Shown: positions 1 to 4,626, counted from the first letter of the stretch. The stretch: 5,164 nucleotides of DNA from Flavobacteriales bacterium (GCA_002697505.1 NZWA01000052.1:9021-14184); one strand, 5' to 3'. The notes: generated from the sequence alone by a model not told the origin. Numbers and translations are program-made.

Positions 1-330
1 AGTAAAGATTTATTAAAAGTAAAAACTTTCCATGATGCTGAGTACGAGGTAATAGATACAGAAATGGGTATGTTTCCTCTGACATTAAATGGGAAGGAAT
101 GCGAAGAGGAAATGTTGTCCTGTGTTTATATTAAGCATAAAGATAACCTTGTCAGAGTTGGTAGTGGGTTTACTATAGAACAGAGACAAGACTTTTATAA
201 AAATCCTGATGCTATCTTAGGTAAGATTATAACTGTACAATATTTTGAAGAGACTAAAAATCAGGAGGGAGGTATCAGTCTTAGATTTCCAACATTTAAA
301 ATATTACATGGAGAGATGAGGACGGTATAA
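1..330 (+). CDS. ATP-dependent DNA ligase, C-terminal part (5' end cut by window)
   Basis: The frame is open from base 1, so 109 residues of a longer protein are seen; the internal ATG at 64 is not a true start. The first residues (SKDLLKVKTFHDAE) match nucleotidyltransferase motif V (LLKxK) of ATP-dependent DNA ligases. The rest fits the C-terminal OB-fold domain: a VGSGFTIEQRQDF segment at about 53-65 and a final RFPTF at 95-99, the region carrying motif VI. The order and wording closely recall the small Chlorella-virus-type ligases (from memory, not aligned). The family seals 3'-OH/5'-phosphate nicks using ATP through a lysyl-AMP intermediate; the adenylated lysine lies upstream of the window. 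The stop overlaps the next start by one base (TAATG), so it is co-transcribed with the glycosyltransferase. A role in phage DNA replication or repair is inferred. The C-terminus looks intact. Confidence 0.88.
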   Translation, partial: SKDLLKVKTFHDAEYEVIDTEMGMFPLTLNGKECEEEMLSCVYIKHKDNLVRVGSGFTIEQRQDFYKNPDAILGKIITVQYFEETKNQEGGISLRFPTFKILHGEMRTV

Positions 331-1154
331 TGAACCAATTTGATTGGCAAGAATATTTAAAAAGTAATCCTGATCTTACTGAAGCTGGTATTGATAATGA
401 ATTAGAGGCTATGCGTCATTATCTAAATCATGGTATTAGCGAAAAAAGATATTATGGTGACTCATTTTTATCTTCTCAAATAATCCCGGTAAAACCTCCT
501 AATCTAAATAATGATGTAAGCATTGTTGTAGGATGTAAAAATCGTGAAAAGATGATAAACATTAGTATACATTCTTGGTTATACTATCCTGAAATAAAAG
601 AAATAATTATTACTGATTGGAGTTCTGATAATCCTATAACCTATCTCGAAAAGATTGACCCTAGAATAAAAGTTATTAGAATAGAAGGTCAAGAATATTA
701 TAATGCTAGTACTCCAGTAAACATAGCCATTAAAAAAGCCAGCAATCCTGTTATTCTAAAATTAGATGTTGACTATATAATTAATCCTTACGGTAATTTT
801 TATGATCTAATAAATGTAACCGAAAATGAATATATTTGTGGTAATCACAAGGATACATATATAGATAATGATCTTAACTTTGTTAAAGGTATGAATGGTT
901 TTCTCTGTGTCTATAAGGAACATATAGAATCTGTAGGATACTACGATGAGTCTATAGAAAATTATGGAGTAGAGGATTGTGATATGTTTAAAAGGCTGTA
1001 TGACTTAGGGCTAGAAAGAAAAACATTAAAGTTTAATTCCTATAATATACCTATATATCATAATCCCCATAATGATTTTTTTAGGACGGAGAACTTTGAA
1101 GAAAAAGATGCTATGTTCAATCACAGAAAATACGGAGATATAAATATTACTTAA
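330..1154 (+). CDS. Family 2 (GT-A) glycosyltransferase with N-terminal helical module
   Basis: This 274-residue protein has two parts. Residues 5-41 (FDWQEYLKSNPDL...HYLNHGISEKR) form a short tryptophan/tyrosine/NPDL/HYLxHG module that is often found attached to glycosyltransferases in marine bacteria and phages. Residues 62-250 read as a GT-A fold: DVSIVVGCKNR at 62-72, a nucleotide-binding ITDWSSDNP at 94-102, a metal-binding DxD (LKLDVD, D146/D148), and GVEDCDMFKRL at 213-223, which matches the (E)D catalytic segment of galactosyltransferase-like GT2 enzymes. No signal peptide or membrane segment is seen, so it should be cytoplasmic. The family transfers a sugar from a nucleotide-sugar donor; donor and acceptor cannot be read here. 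The start is chosen because the ATG overlaps the ligase stop and follows a GAGG-rich stretch at about 311-323. Sulfotransferases follow directly, suggesting a shared glycan target. Confidence 0.88.
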   Translation: MNQFDWQEYLKSNPDLTEAGIDNELEAMRHYLNHGISEKRYYGDSFLSSQIIPVKPPNLNNDVSIVVGCKNREKMINISIHSWLYYPEIKEIIITDWSSDNPITYLEKIDPRIKVIRIEGQEYYNASTPVNIAIKKASNPVILKLDVDYIINPYGNFYDLINVTENEYICGNHKDTYIDNDLNFVKGMNGFLCVYKEHIESVGYYDESIENYGVEDCDMFKRLYDLGLERKTLKFNSYNIPIYHNPHNDFFRTENFEEKDAMFNHRKYGDINIT

Positions 1155-1155
1155 T

Positions 1156-2121
1156 ATGAAAAAGATATTTATTATGTCATTGGGCAGAACAGGCTCTACA
1201 TTTCTGACTTCACACTTTCAAAACTATTTATATAATAAAAAATCTAAGGTTTATAATGCTCACGAATTTTTTAGATTTTGGCCCATGCACTTTTATAAAC
1301 ACATACATTTTCTTAAAGCACATAATTTAGAAATACCTAAATCTTTTGTAGATTTTATGTGTAATTTAGTTAAATTTACTGAAGCATCAGGTAAACAAAA
1401 AGAAACGTGGGAATGGGTTGCTCCAGCAAATAGACCTTATGGCAGAAGAAATATCAACTTACTTAACAACCGTAAGAAAAAAGATGGTTATTATATCCAT
1501 GACGAGTGGCCCTATTCACTAAATATGATAGATGATTTTTGTGAACAACTTAATAAAGTACAAGGTTTAGAATATTTTATACACAAACATATTGGTCGTA
1601 TTTCCGAAGACTTTGGAGATGAATGGGCTTATGAAAATGTTATAGCTAAGGCAGACTTAGTTATAGTAAATTATAGGTATAATGTATTAGATACTTTTAT
1701 CAGCTTACAAAAAGCTATACAATCCCAAGAGTGGGTAGCTATAGGTAATTATAAACCAGAATATGATAATAAAATAGAATGGAATAAAAAGTATTTTATT
1801 GACTATGCAACTAATCGTTATATGGCATCATATAATAAAGTAAAAGAAGCATTAAAGACAACTCAAAAACCTTACTTCGTAATTCAATATGAAAATTTTG
1901 TAGCTAATGTAAATAAACGTCAATATCTAGCAGACCTACTTGCACAATCAGGAACTATTAAAACTTCTGAAATAGACAATTTATTAACTCTACTAAGACC
2001 TAGAATAATAAAGCAATCTAAGCCTAGACAATTTTATGAAGACTGTTTTAATGCTCAGGGTGTAAAGAAATTCAAGGAAGATTACCATGATATTAAACAT
2101 TTAACCACTTATACATATTAG
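1156..2121 (+). CDS. Sulfotransferase family protein (Stf0/NodH-like P-loop)
   Basis: This 321-residue protein opens with MKKIFIMSLGRTGSTFLTSH; the RTGST at 11-15 right after the first beta strand is the 5'-phosphosulfate loop of PAPS-dependent sulfotransferases. A second match, YRYNVLDTFIS at 173-183 with R174 and S183, resembles the 3'-phosphate binding segment, in the RxNxLxxxxS form seen in bacterial Stf0/NodH-like enzymes rather than the RNPxD form of the next gene. FVIQYENF at 241-248 matches the conserved late strand of the fold. The family moves sulfate from PAPS to a hydroxyl or amine of a carbohydrate, lipid or protein; the acceptor is unknown. The ATG starts one base after the glycosyltransferase stop, and the nearest GGAG (1134-1137) is too far upstream to serve well, so coupled translation is likely. 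Confidence is high for the fold and lower for the exact subfamily. Confidence 0.82.
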   Translation: MKKIFIMSLGRTGSTFLTSHFQNYLYNKKSKVYNAHEFFRFWPMHFYKHIHFLKAHNLEIPKSFVDFMCNLVKFTEASGKQKETWEWVAPANRPYGRRNINLLNNRKKKDGYYIHDEWPYSLNMIDDFCEQLNKVQGLEYFIHKHIGRISEDFGDEWAYENVIAKADLVIVNYRYNVLDTFISLQKAIQSQEWVAIGNYKPEYDNKIEWNKKYFIDYATNRYMASYNKVKEALKTTQKPYFVIQYENFVANVNKRQYLADLLAQSGTIKTSEIDNLLTLLRPRIIKQSKPRQFYEDCFNAQGVKKFKEDYHDIKHLTTYTY

Positions 2122-2130
2122 GAATTTAAT

Positions 2131-2739
2131 ATGATTATCTCTCACAGTAAACAATTTATTTTTTTAAAATCTCCTAAAACTGCTAGTACTTCAACAGAAA
2201 GACTTTTAGAGAGATCATGTGCTGATGAAGATATTATTGGATGGAGAGGCCCACCTCCTAAGCCAGAAGGCACAGAGTATTACAATCACATGAACCTAAA
2301 TCAGTTAAAACAAAAAGTATCTGAAGATGATTGGAATACATATTATAAATTTGGTAATGTTAGAAATCCTTGGGACAGAGTAGTTTCTAGTTATTTTTTT
2401 AGAAGAGATATTTTATCAAAGAATCCTAATAATCCTACAGATTGGGAAGATGGCGAATCATTTGAGCAGTTTGTTCTTAATAGAAAATTACCCGGTAAAT
2501 TATCAGTGTTTTTTGATGGGTTCACAGAAATGGATTTTTTGATTCGTTTTGAAAATATAGAAGAAGATATTCAGGCTGTTTCTGATACTCTTAATTTAAA
2601 TTTAAATACTGATTTATTACCTCATACACATGAAGGTATTAGAGAAAAGGACTATAAAGTTTATTACAATACAGAAACAAAAGACTTTGTAGCACAGTAC
2701 TATGCAGAAGAAATTGCATATTTGGGATATACATTCTAA
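2131..2739 (+). CDS. Sulfotransferase, Sulfotransfer_2 type
   Basis: This 202-residue protein has textbook PAPS-binding motifs: FLKSPKTASTS at 11-21 (5'-phosphosulfate loop) and GNVRNPWDRVVSSY at 75-88 (3'-phosphate motif, R78 and S86). RFENIEEDI at 139-147 and the C-terminal ending at YLGYTF are also usual for Sulfotransfer_2 proteins, which include carbohydrate sulfotransferases and many marine phage and bacterial members. His52 (YNHMN) sits where an acceptor-site histidine could be; that is inference. There is no signal peptide, so the enzyme is expected in the cytoplasm of the infected cell. The start is supported by AGGA at 2120-2123, which overlaps the previous stop and lies 7 bases from the ATG. 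It differs clearly from the preceding sulfotransferase in length and motif style, so the pair is not a recent duplication. It ends the cassette; a new promoter begins 12 bases later. Confidence 0.9.
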   Translation: MIISHSKQFIFLKSPKTASTSTERLLERSCADEDIIGWRGPPPKPEGTEYYNHMNLNQLKQKVSEDDWNTYYKFGNVRNPWDRVVSSYFFRRDILSKNPNNPTDWEDGESFEQFVLNRKLPGKLSVFFDGFTEMDFLIRFENIEEDIQAVSDTLNLNLNTDLLPHTHEGIREKDYKVYYNTETKDFVAQYYAEEIAYLGYTF

Positions 2740-2750
2740 AGAATAAGCAC

Positions 2751-2779
2751 TTGACAAGACGATAACAGTAGTGTAGAAT
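2751..2779 (+). promoter_or_regulatory. Strong sigma70-type promoter P1
   Basis: A perfect -35 TTGACA (2751-2756) is followed by a 17-base spacer and a -10 TAGAAT (2774-2779, 5 of 6 consensus). Transcription would start near 2786, giving a leader of about 31 bases before the HhH-like gene. The spacer contains GACGATAACAGTAG, nearly identical to the spacer of the promoter at 4251. It lies directly behind the sulfotransferase cassette with no convincing terminator between, so read-through from upstream is possible. Confidence 0.85.
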
Positions 2780-2781
2780 TG

Positions 2782-2812
2782 ATAGTATCACTTTTGGAAA
2801 CTTTTTGGAGAC
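2782..2812 (+). repeat. Leader element, copy 1, with ribosome binding site
   Basis: The leader begins with ATAGTATC (2782-2789) and ends with TTGGAGAC (2805-2812). Both blocks recur in the same order before the 58-codon gene at 3637-3664. The GGAG at 2807-2810 is the Shine-Dalgarno core, 6 bases before the ATG at 2817. This placement rules out the in-frame TTG at 2805 as the start, because that codon overlaps the ribosome binding site. Confidence 0.75.
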
Positions 2813-2816
2813 TGTT

Positions 2817-3521
2817 ATGGTAATTGCATTAGAAACTAAGCCTGAGAAGAAAACTACTTATTGTCGCTCTAAAGCAGACGACTTCTTTAAGACATTTCCT
2901 GTAGAGAAAGTACAAGCGTACAAGGACTACTGGGAAAGTGTTGCACCACAAACAGACGGTGATCGTTTTCGTCGATACCTGTTTGCATATTGTTCCGTAC
3001 ATACATCATGGCAAGGCAACTGTCGAGGGTACGAAGCAATTAAAAACTATGAAGAGTGGATTGACGACAAAGAAATTTTACTAGATAAACTAAAGAACTC
3101 TGGCGTTGGTCTTTACAACAACAGAACAAAATATATCTGGGACTTTGCTACACAGTTCTGGAATAATCCTAAAGACTTTTACTTAACAACCAAGAAGTAT
3201 CATGTGAAAAAACGTGATGAGATTGTTAATCGTATTACTGGTCTTGGTATGGCTAAAGTTTCTTTTGCCCTAGAAATGATTCATCCAAACTTCGCTAGGG
3301 TTTTATGTGGAGATGTGCATCAGTTAAGGCTTTACAATATGGAACATCTTACCTATAATAAGAGCAAGCAGGGTAGTGCTAAATATAAGCGTATGGAGCA
3401 ACATTGGAGTGTAAACTGTGGCAAACTTAAAGTGCCATCATATATTGCTCGTTGCGTTTACTGGGACGCTCTGCAAGAAAAAGAAGATAGCCGTTACTGG
3501 TCTTATGTATTAGAAAGTTAA
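2817..3521 (+). CDS. Putative HhH-GPD (DNA glycosylase superfamily)-like protein
   Basis: This 234-residue protein starts at the ATG at 2817, 6 bases after GGAG. Residues 140-147 (ITGLGMAK) look like a helix-hairpin-helix turn (compare LPGVGRKTA of endonuclease III), and 20 residues on comes CGDVHQLRLYN at 164-174, in the place of the AVDTHIFRV segment that carries the catalytic Asp. D166 is thus the likely equivalent. The Lys of bifunctional enzymes is not clearly in register: K147 is one residue late and A146 takes the expected place. There is no C-terminal four-cysteine iron-sulfur pattern. The family removes damaged or modified bases from DNA; here base excision, or only DNA binding, is inference. 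The protein is rich in aromatic and basic residues and has no membrane segment. It is the first gene behind P1. Its sequence looks less AT-rich than the cassette upstream, judged by eye. The ORF is certain, the family only probable. Confidence 0.58.
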   Translation: MVIALETKPEKKTTYCRSKADDFFKTFPVEKVQAYKDYWESVAPQTDGDRFRRYLFAYCSVHTSWQGNCRGYEAIKNYEEWIDDKEILLDKLKNSGVGLYNNRTKYIWDFATQFWNNPKDFYLTTKKYHVKKRDEIVNRITGLGMAKVSFALEMIHPNFARVLCGDVHQLRLYNMEHLTYNKSKQGSAKYKRMEQHWSVNCGKLKVPSYIARCVYWDALQEKEDSRYWSYVLES

Positions 3522-3522
3522 A

Positions 3523-3627
3523 ATGGATCATACTTTACTAGATGTACTAAGTGTATGGTGGATTGTGGTTGTTATAGATTTAAGTGTGGTTTATTTTTTT
3601 GTTAATCTAACAAAAGATAAAAATTAG
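3523..3627 (+). CDS. Small single-pass membrane protein, 34 residues
   Basis: The ATG lies one base behind the HhH-like gene's stop (TAAAATG) and the frame runs 34 codons to TAG. The product, beginning MDHTLLDVLSVWWIVVV, has one strongly hydrophobic stretch at about 9-28 flanked by a short acidic N-terminus and a charged tail ending KDKN, typical of a single transmembrane helix. No family is recognised. The ribosome site is weak (AGAAAG at 3512-3517), so expression would rely on coupling to the gene before it. The 3' end overlaps the inverted repeat at 3597-3615 and the degraded promoter at 3607-3636, which could also mean that the stretch is partly regulatory. Its reality rests on position, hydrophobic pattern and close spacing only. 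Confidence 0.5.
   Translation: MDHTLLDVLSVWWIVVVIDLSVVYFFVNLTKDKN
3597..3615. repeat. Perfect 8-bp inverted repeat (operator-like)
   Basis: TTTTGTTA (3597-3604) and TAACAAAA (3608-3615) are exact reverse complements around the centre ATC. The right arm covers the -35-like CTAACA of the degraded promoter at 3607. With three unpaired bases, an all-AT-rich stem and no following T-run on the + strand, it does not look like a terminator; a protein-binding site is the more natural reading, but this is inference. Confidence 0.5.
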
Positions 3628-3636
3628 GTGTAAGAA
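3607..3636 (+). promoter_or_regulatory. Degraded copy of the P1-type promoter (P3)
   Basis: The stretch lines up with P1 over its whole length: CTAACA (3607-3612) for TTGACA, then GATAA (3616-3620), TTAGGTGTAAGAA for the GTAGTGTAGAAT part, and directly after it the shared leader word ATAGTATC. Its -35 has 4 and its -10 (TAAGAA) 3 of 6 consensus bases with an 18-base spacing, so it is a weak promoter at best. It may be a decayed duplicate, or need an activator. Confidence 0.45.
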
Positions 3637-3664
3637 ATAGTATCGCTCTTTAACACTTGGAGAC
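3637..3664 (+). repeat. Leader element, copy 2, with ribosome binding site
   Basis: ATAGTATC (3637-3644), a middle part with CT-TT-AAC in the same order as copy 1, and TTGGAGAC (3657-3664) repeat the leader before the HhH-like gene. GGAG at 3659-3662 sits 7 bases before the ATG at 3670, a good Shine-Dalgarno distance, which supports the 58-codon gene being translated. Confidence 0.72.
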
Positions 3665-3669
3665 ATACT

Positions 3670-3846
3670 ATGATTATGCGTAATGCCTACTATATTGATG
3701 ACGACAAAAAGAATAAGACTCTAACTGTTCTTGGTAGAATATGCTACGCTAGAACATCTATGCAAAAAATGCAATCTATGCTAGATCAGGAAATAGAACT
3801 TAATAAAAGATTACTCGCTAAGTATAAGGAACGTGAAATATGTTAG
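3670..3846 (+). CDS. Small hypothetical protein, 58 residues
   Basis: The frame starts at ATG 3670 behind a good GGAG site and runs 58 codons to TAG. The product begins MIMRNAYYIDDDKKNKTLTV, so residues 1-20 are polar and charged; a LGRICYART segment follows at 21-29, and residues 31-56 (from MQKMQSMLDQ, rich in Q, E, K, L) look like an amphipathic, possibly coiled-coil helix. There is no membrane segment or signal peptide. No family is recognised. A start at the third codon (ATG 3676) is possible but would lie less well from the ribosome site. Its stop overlaps the start of the next gene by 7 bases, placing it in one operon with the 39-codon and PspC genes. Confidence 0.68.
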   Translation: MIMRNAYYIDDDKKNKTLTVLGRICYARTSMQKMQSMLDQEIELNKRLLAKYKEREIC

Positions 3847-3959
3847 AACTAGAATTGATACCAGTGGTCGGTGTATATATGGTTGGTATTATATATGGTC
3901 ATAATACCAATTTCATCCGTACTAACTACGAATTTACGATTGGTAATAAACATGAGTAA
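3840..3959 (+). CDS. Small probable membrane protein, 39 residues
   Basis: This frame starts at ATG 3840 inside the last codons of the preceding gene and has AAGGA at 3826-3830, 9 bases upstream, which is a fair ribosome site. The 39-residue product begins MLELELIPVVGVYMVGIIYG; residues 5-20 are hydrophobic and would make one short membrane helix, followed by a polar tail (HNTNFIRTN and on). Its stop overlaps the PspC start by 8 bases. Overlap at both ends with a ribosome site on its own argues for a real gene in a compact phage operon. No family is recognised and no function is proposed. Confidence 0.55.
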   Translation: MLELELIPVVGVYMVGIIYGHNTNFIRTNYEFTIGNKHE

Positions 3960-4137
3960 TTTATGCAAGAATAAAGAAGATGGCATGTTTTTTGGAGTAT
4001 GTGCAGGTATCTCTGATTATACCGGCATTGATGTAACTATTATAAGATTACTTACGTTATTTGGGGCTATAGCTACTGGTAGTATTATCTTTTGGATATA
4101 TCTACTTTTAGGTATTCTGTTGCCTAAAAAATCATAA
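3952..4137 (+). CDS. Minimal PspC-domain membrane protein, 61 residues
   Basis: From ATG 3952 the product begins MSNLCKNKEDGMFFGVCAGI and then reads SDYTGIDVTIIRLLTLFGAI, the signature of the PspC domain (pattern: R/K-x-x-x-D-x-x-x-x-G-V-C-x-G-(I/L)-x-x-Y-x-G-(I/V)-D-x-x-x-(I/V)-R-(L/I)). Hydrophobic residues at about 29-58 (ending LLLGILLPKKS) form the membrane part, and the LP near the end is also usual. In enterobacteria PspC is a longer inner-membrane protein that helps to sense envelope stress; this one is just the domain core. The frame is open further upstream to 3871, but those codons run over the 39-codon gene and do not fit the family, so 3952 is preferred. The ribosome site is poor; coupling through the 8-base overlap (ATGAGTAA) is likely. 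Phage function is unknown; sensing or damping host envelope stress is inference. Confidence 0.85.
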   Translation: MSNLCKNKEDGMFFGVCAGISDYTGIDVTIIRLLTLFGAIATGSIIFWIYLLLGILLPKKS

Positions 4138-4179
4138 AGTGACGTAAGTTGTTACTAGATAAGGACTTACGTGATTTTT
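4138..4179 (+). terminator. Possible intrinsic terminator after the PspC gene
   Basis: ACGTAAGT (4142-4149) pairs perfectly with ACTTACGT (4165-4172) across a 15-base loop, and outer bases can add a few weak pairs. The run TTTTT at 4175-4179 follows almost directly. It lies 5 bases after the PspC stop, where a terminator would be expected. The long loop and low GC make it weak, and the same arms recur without a T-run 50 bp later, so it may be primarily a repeat or binding site. Confidence 0.45.
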
Positions 4180-4221
4180 AATTAATATTTCGCGTAAGTC
4201 TATATCTGACAAGGACTTACG
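4143..4221. repeat. Two 29-bp inverted-repeat units, 50-bp period
   Basis: Unit 1 (4143-4171) and unit 2 (4193-4221) both begin CGTAAGT and end AAGGACTTACG, so each is a hairpin with a variable centre. They agree at 22 of 29 positions, with the differences confined to the loop, and start exactly 50 bp apart. Within a unit the half-sites are centred 22 bp apart, about two helix turns, as for operators bound on one face. The pattern lies between the PspC gene and promoter P2. Function is unknown: regulator binding sites, tandem RNA hairpins or replication-type repeats are all possible. Confidence 0.8.
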
Positions 4222-4250
4222 ATATAATCTAAAAAGTTTTAAAGAAATGC

Positions 4251-4279
4251 TTGACAGAGGACGATAAGAGTAGTAGAAT
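4251..4279 (+). promoter_or_regulatory. Strong sigma70-type promoter P2
   Basis: TTGACA (4251-4256), a 17-base spacer and TAGAAT (4274-4279) make a near-consensus promoter for the HTH gene, the tRNA and probably the last gene. The spacer word GACGATAAGAGTAG is shared with P1 except for one base, although it sits two bases nearer the -10. Start of transcription would be near 4286, giving a leader of about 47 bases. Confidence 0.87.
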
Positions 4280-4285
4280 AAAGAA

Positions 4286-4300
4286 ACAACACTTCGTTGT
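4286..4300 (+). other. Small hairpin at predicted 5' end of P2 transcript
   Basis: ACAAC (4286-4290) pairs with GTTGT (4296-4300) around the 5-base loop ACTTC. The position matches the start expected 7 bases after the P2 -10 box, so the RNA would begin with this stem. Such 5' stems can protect mRNA ends from decay; with only 5 bp this remains a suggestion. Confidence 0.35.
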
Positions 4301-4332
4301 ATTTTGAACAGTAATTTTGGAGGACTTAAACA

Positions 4333-4617
4333 ATGTCAGAAACAGTAAAATCACAGAAGCAAACTAGGGTTCGCTGTAGTGATGAACAATTTCTTGAAGC
4401 AGTTTTTTCTAGCAAGACCTATGCAGAAGTTGCTGAAAAGACAGGACAGAAAGTGGCTTCTACTATGGCAAGGTATAGTAGAACCAAGAAGGCATTAGCA
4501 GCAAAAGGTGTTGAATTGCCTGAAATGGAAAGGAAGAAGCCTAATAGGACTGTAGACAATGTAGCTAATATGGCAGCGATTGTTGAACGCCTCAAGGCTT
4601 ATCACTCTAATACTTAA
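4333..4617 (+). CDS. Small helix-turn-helix DNA-binding protein, 94 residues
   Basis: The ATG at 4333 follows a strong GGAGG (4319-4323) at 9 bases, and the gene ends in a double stop (TAATAA). The N-terminus (residues 1-14) is basic and polar. SDEQFLEAVFSSKTYAEVAE at 16-35 followed by KTGQKVASTMARYSRTKKAL at 36-55 reads as a helix, then a helix-turn-helix with GQK at the turn and a serine/arginine-rich recognition helix. The AKGVELPEMERKK that follows is a familiar tail of small phage and bacterial HTH proteins of this sort. A role as transcriptional regulator is inferred from the fold and from its place right behind the strong promoter P2 and the repeated half-sites at 4143-4221, which are natural candidate targets. 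No ligand or dimerisation domain is visible; the C-terminal 74-90 region could be a helix for pairing. Confidence 0.72.
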   Translation: MSETVKSQKQTRVRCSDEQFLEAVFSSKTYAEVAEKTGQKVASTMARYSRTKKALAAKGVELPEMERKKPNRTVDNVANMAAIVERLKAYHSNT

Positions 4618-4626
4618 TAAAGTATT

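Noticed and set aside
64..330. Independent 88-codon gene starting at ATG 64
   Set aside because: The frame is open to base 1 and the residues before the ATG form ligase motif V, so this is an internal methionine of a truncated gene.
2733..2744. Terminator after the second sulfotransferase (ATTCT-AA-AGAAT)
   Set aside because: The stem has 5 AT-rich pairs, a 2-base loop and no T-run, so it is unlikely to stop transcription.
2805..2816. TTG start of the HhH-like gene at 2805
   Set aside because: The codon overlaps the Shine-Dalgarno GGAG; the ATG at 2817 has ideal spacing.
3871..3951. Longer PspC protein starting at 3871
   Set aside because: The extra 27 codons overlap the 39-codon gene and do not fit the PspC domain, which starts right after ATG 3952.
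4143..4221. CRISPR-like mini array (29-bp repeat, 21-bp spacing)
   Set aside because: There are only two units, the centres of the repeats differ while the ends are palindromic, and no cas gene is near; a hairpin or operator pair explains it better.
4206..4228. Promoter with CTGACA and perfect TATAAT (4223-4228)
   Set aside because: The spacing is only 11 bases, far below the 16-18 needed, and no other -35 lies at the right distance; an activator-dependent promoter is not excluded.
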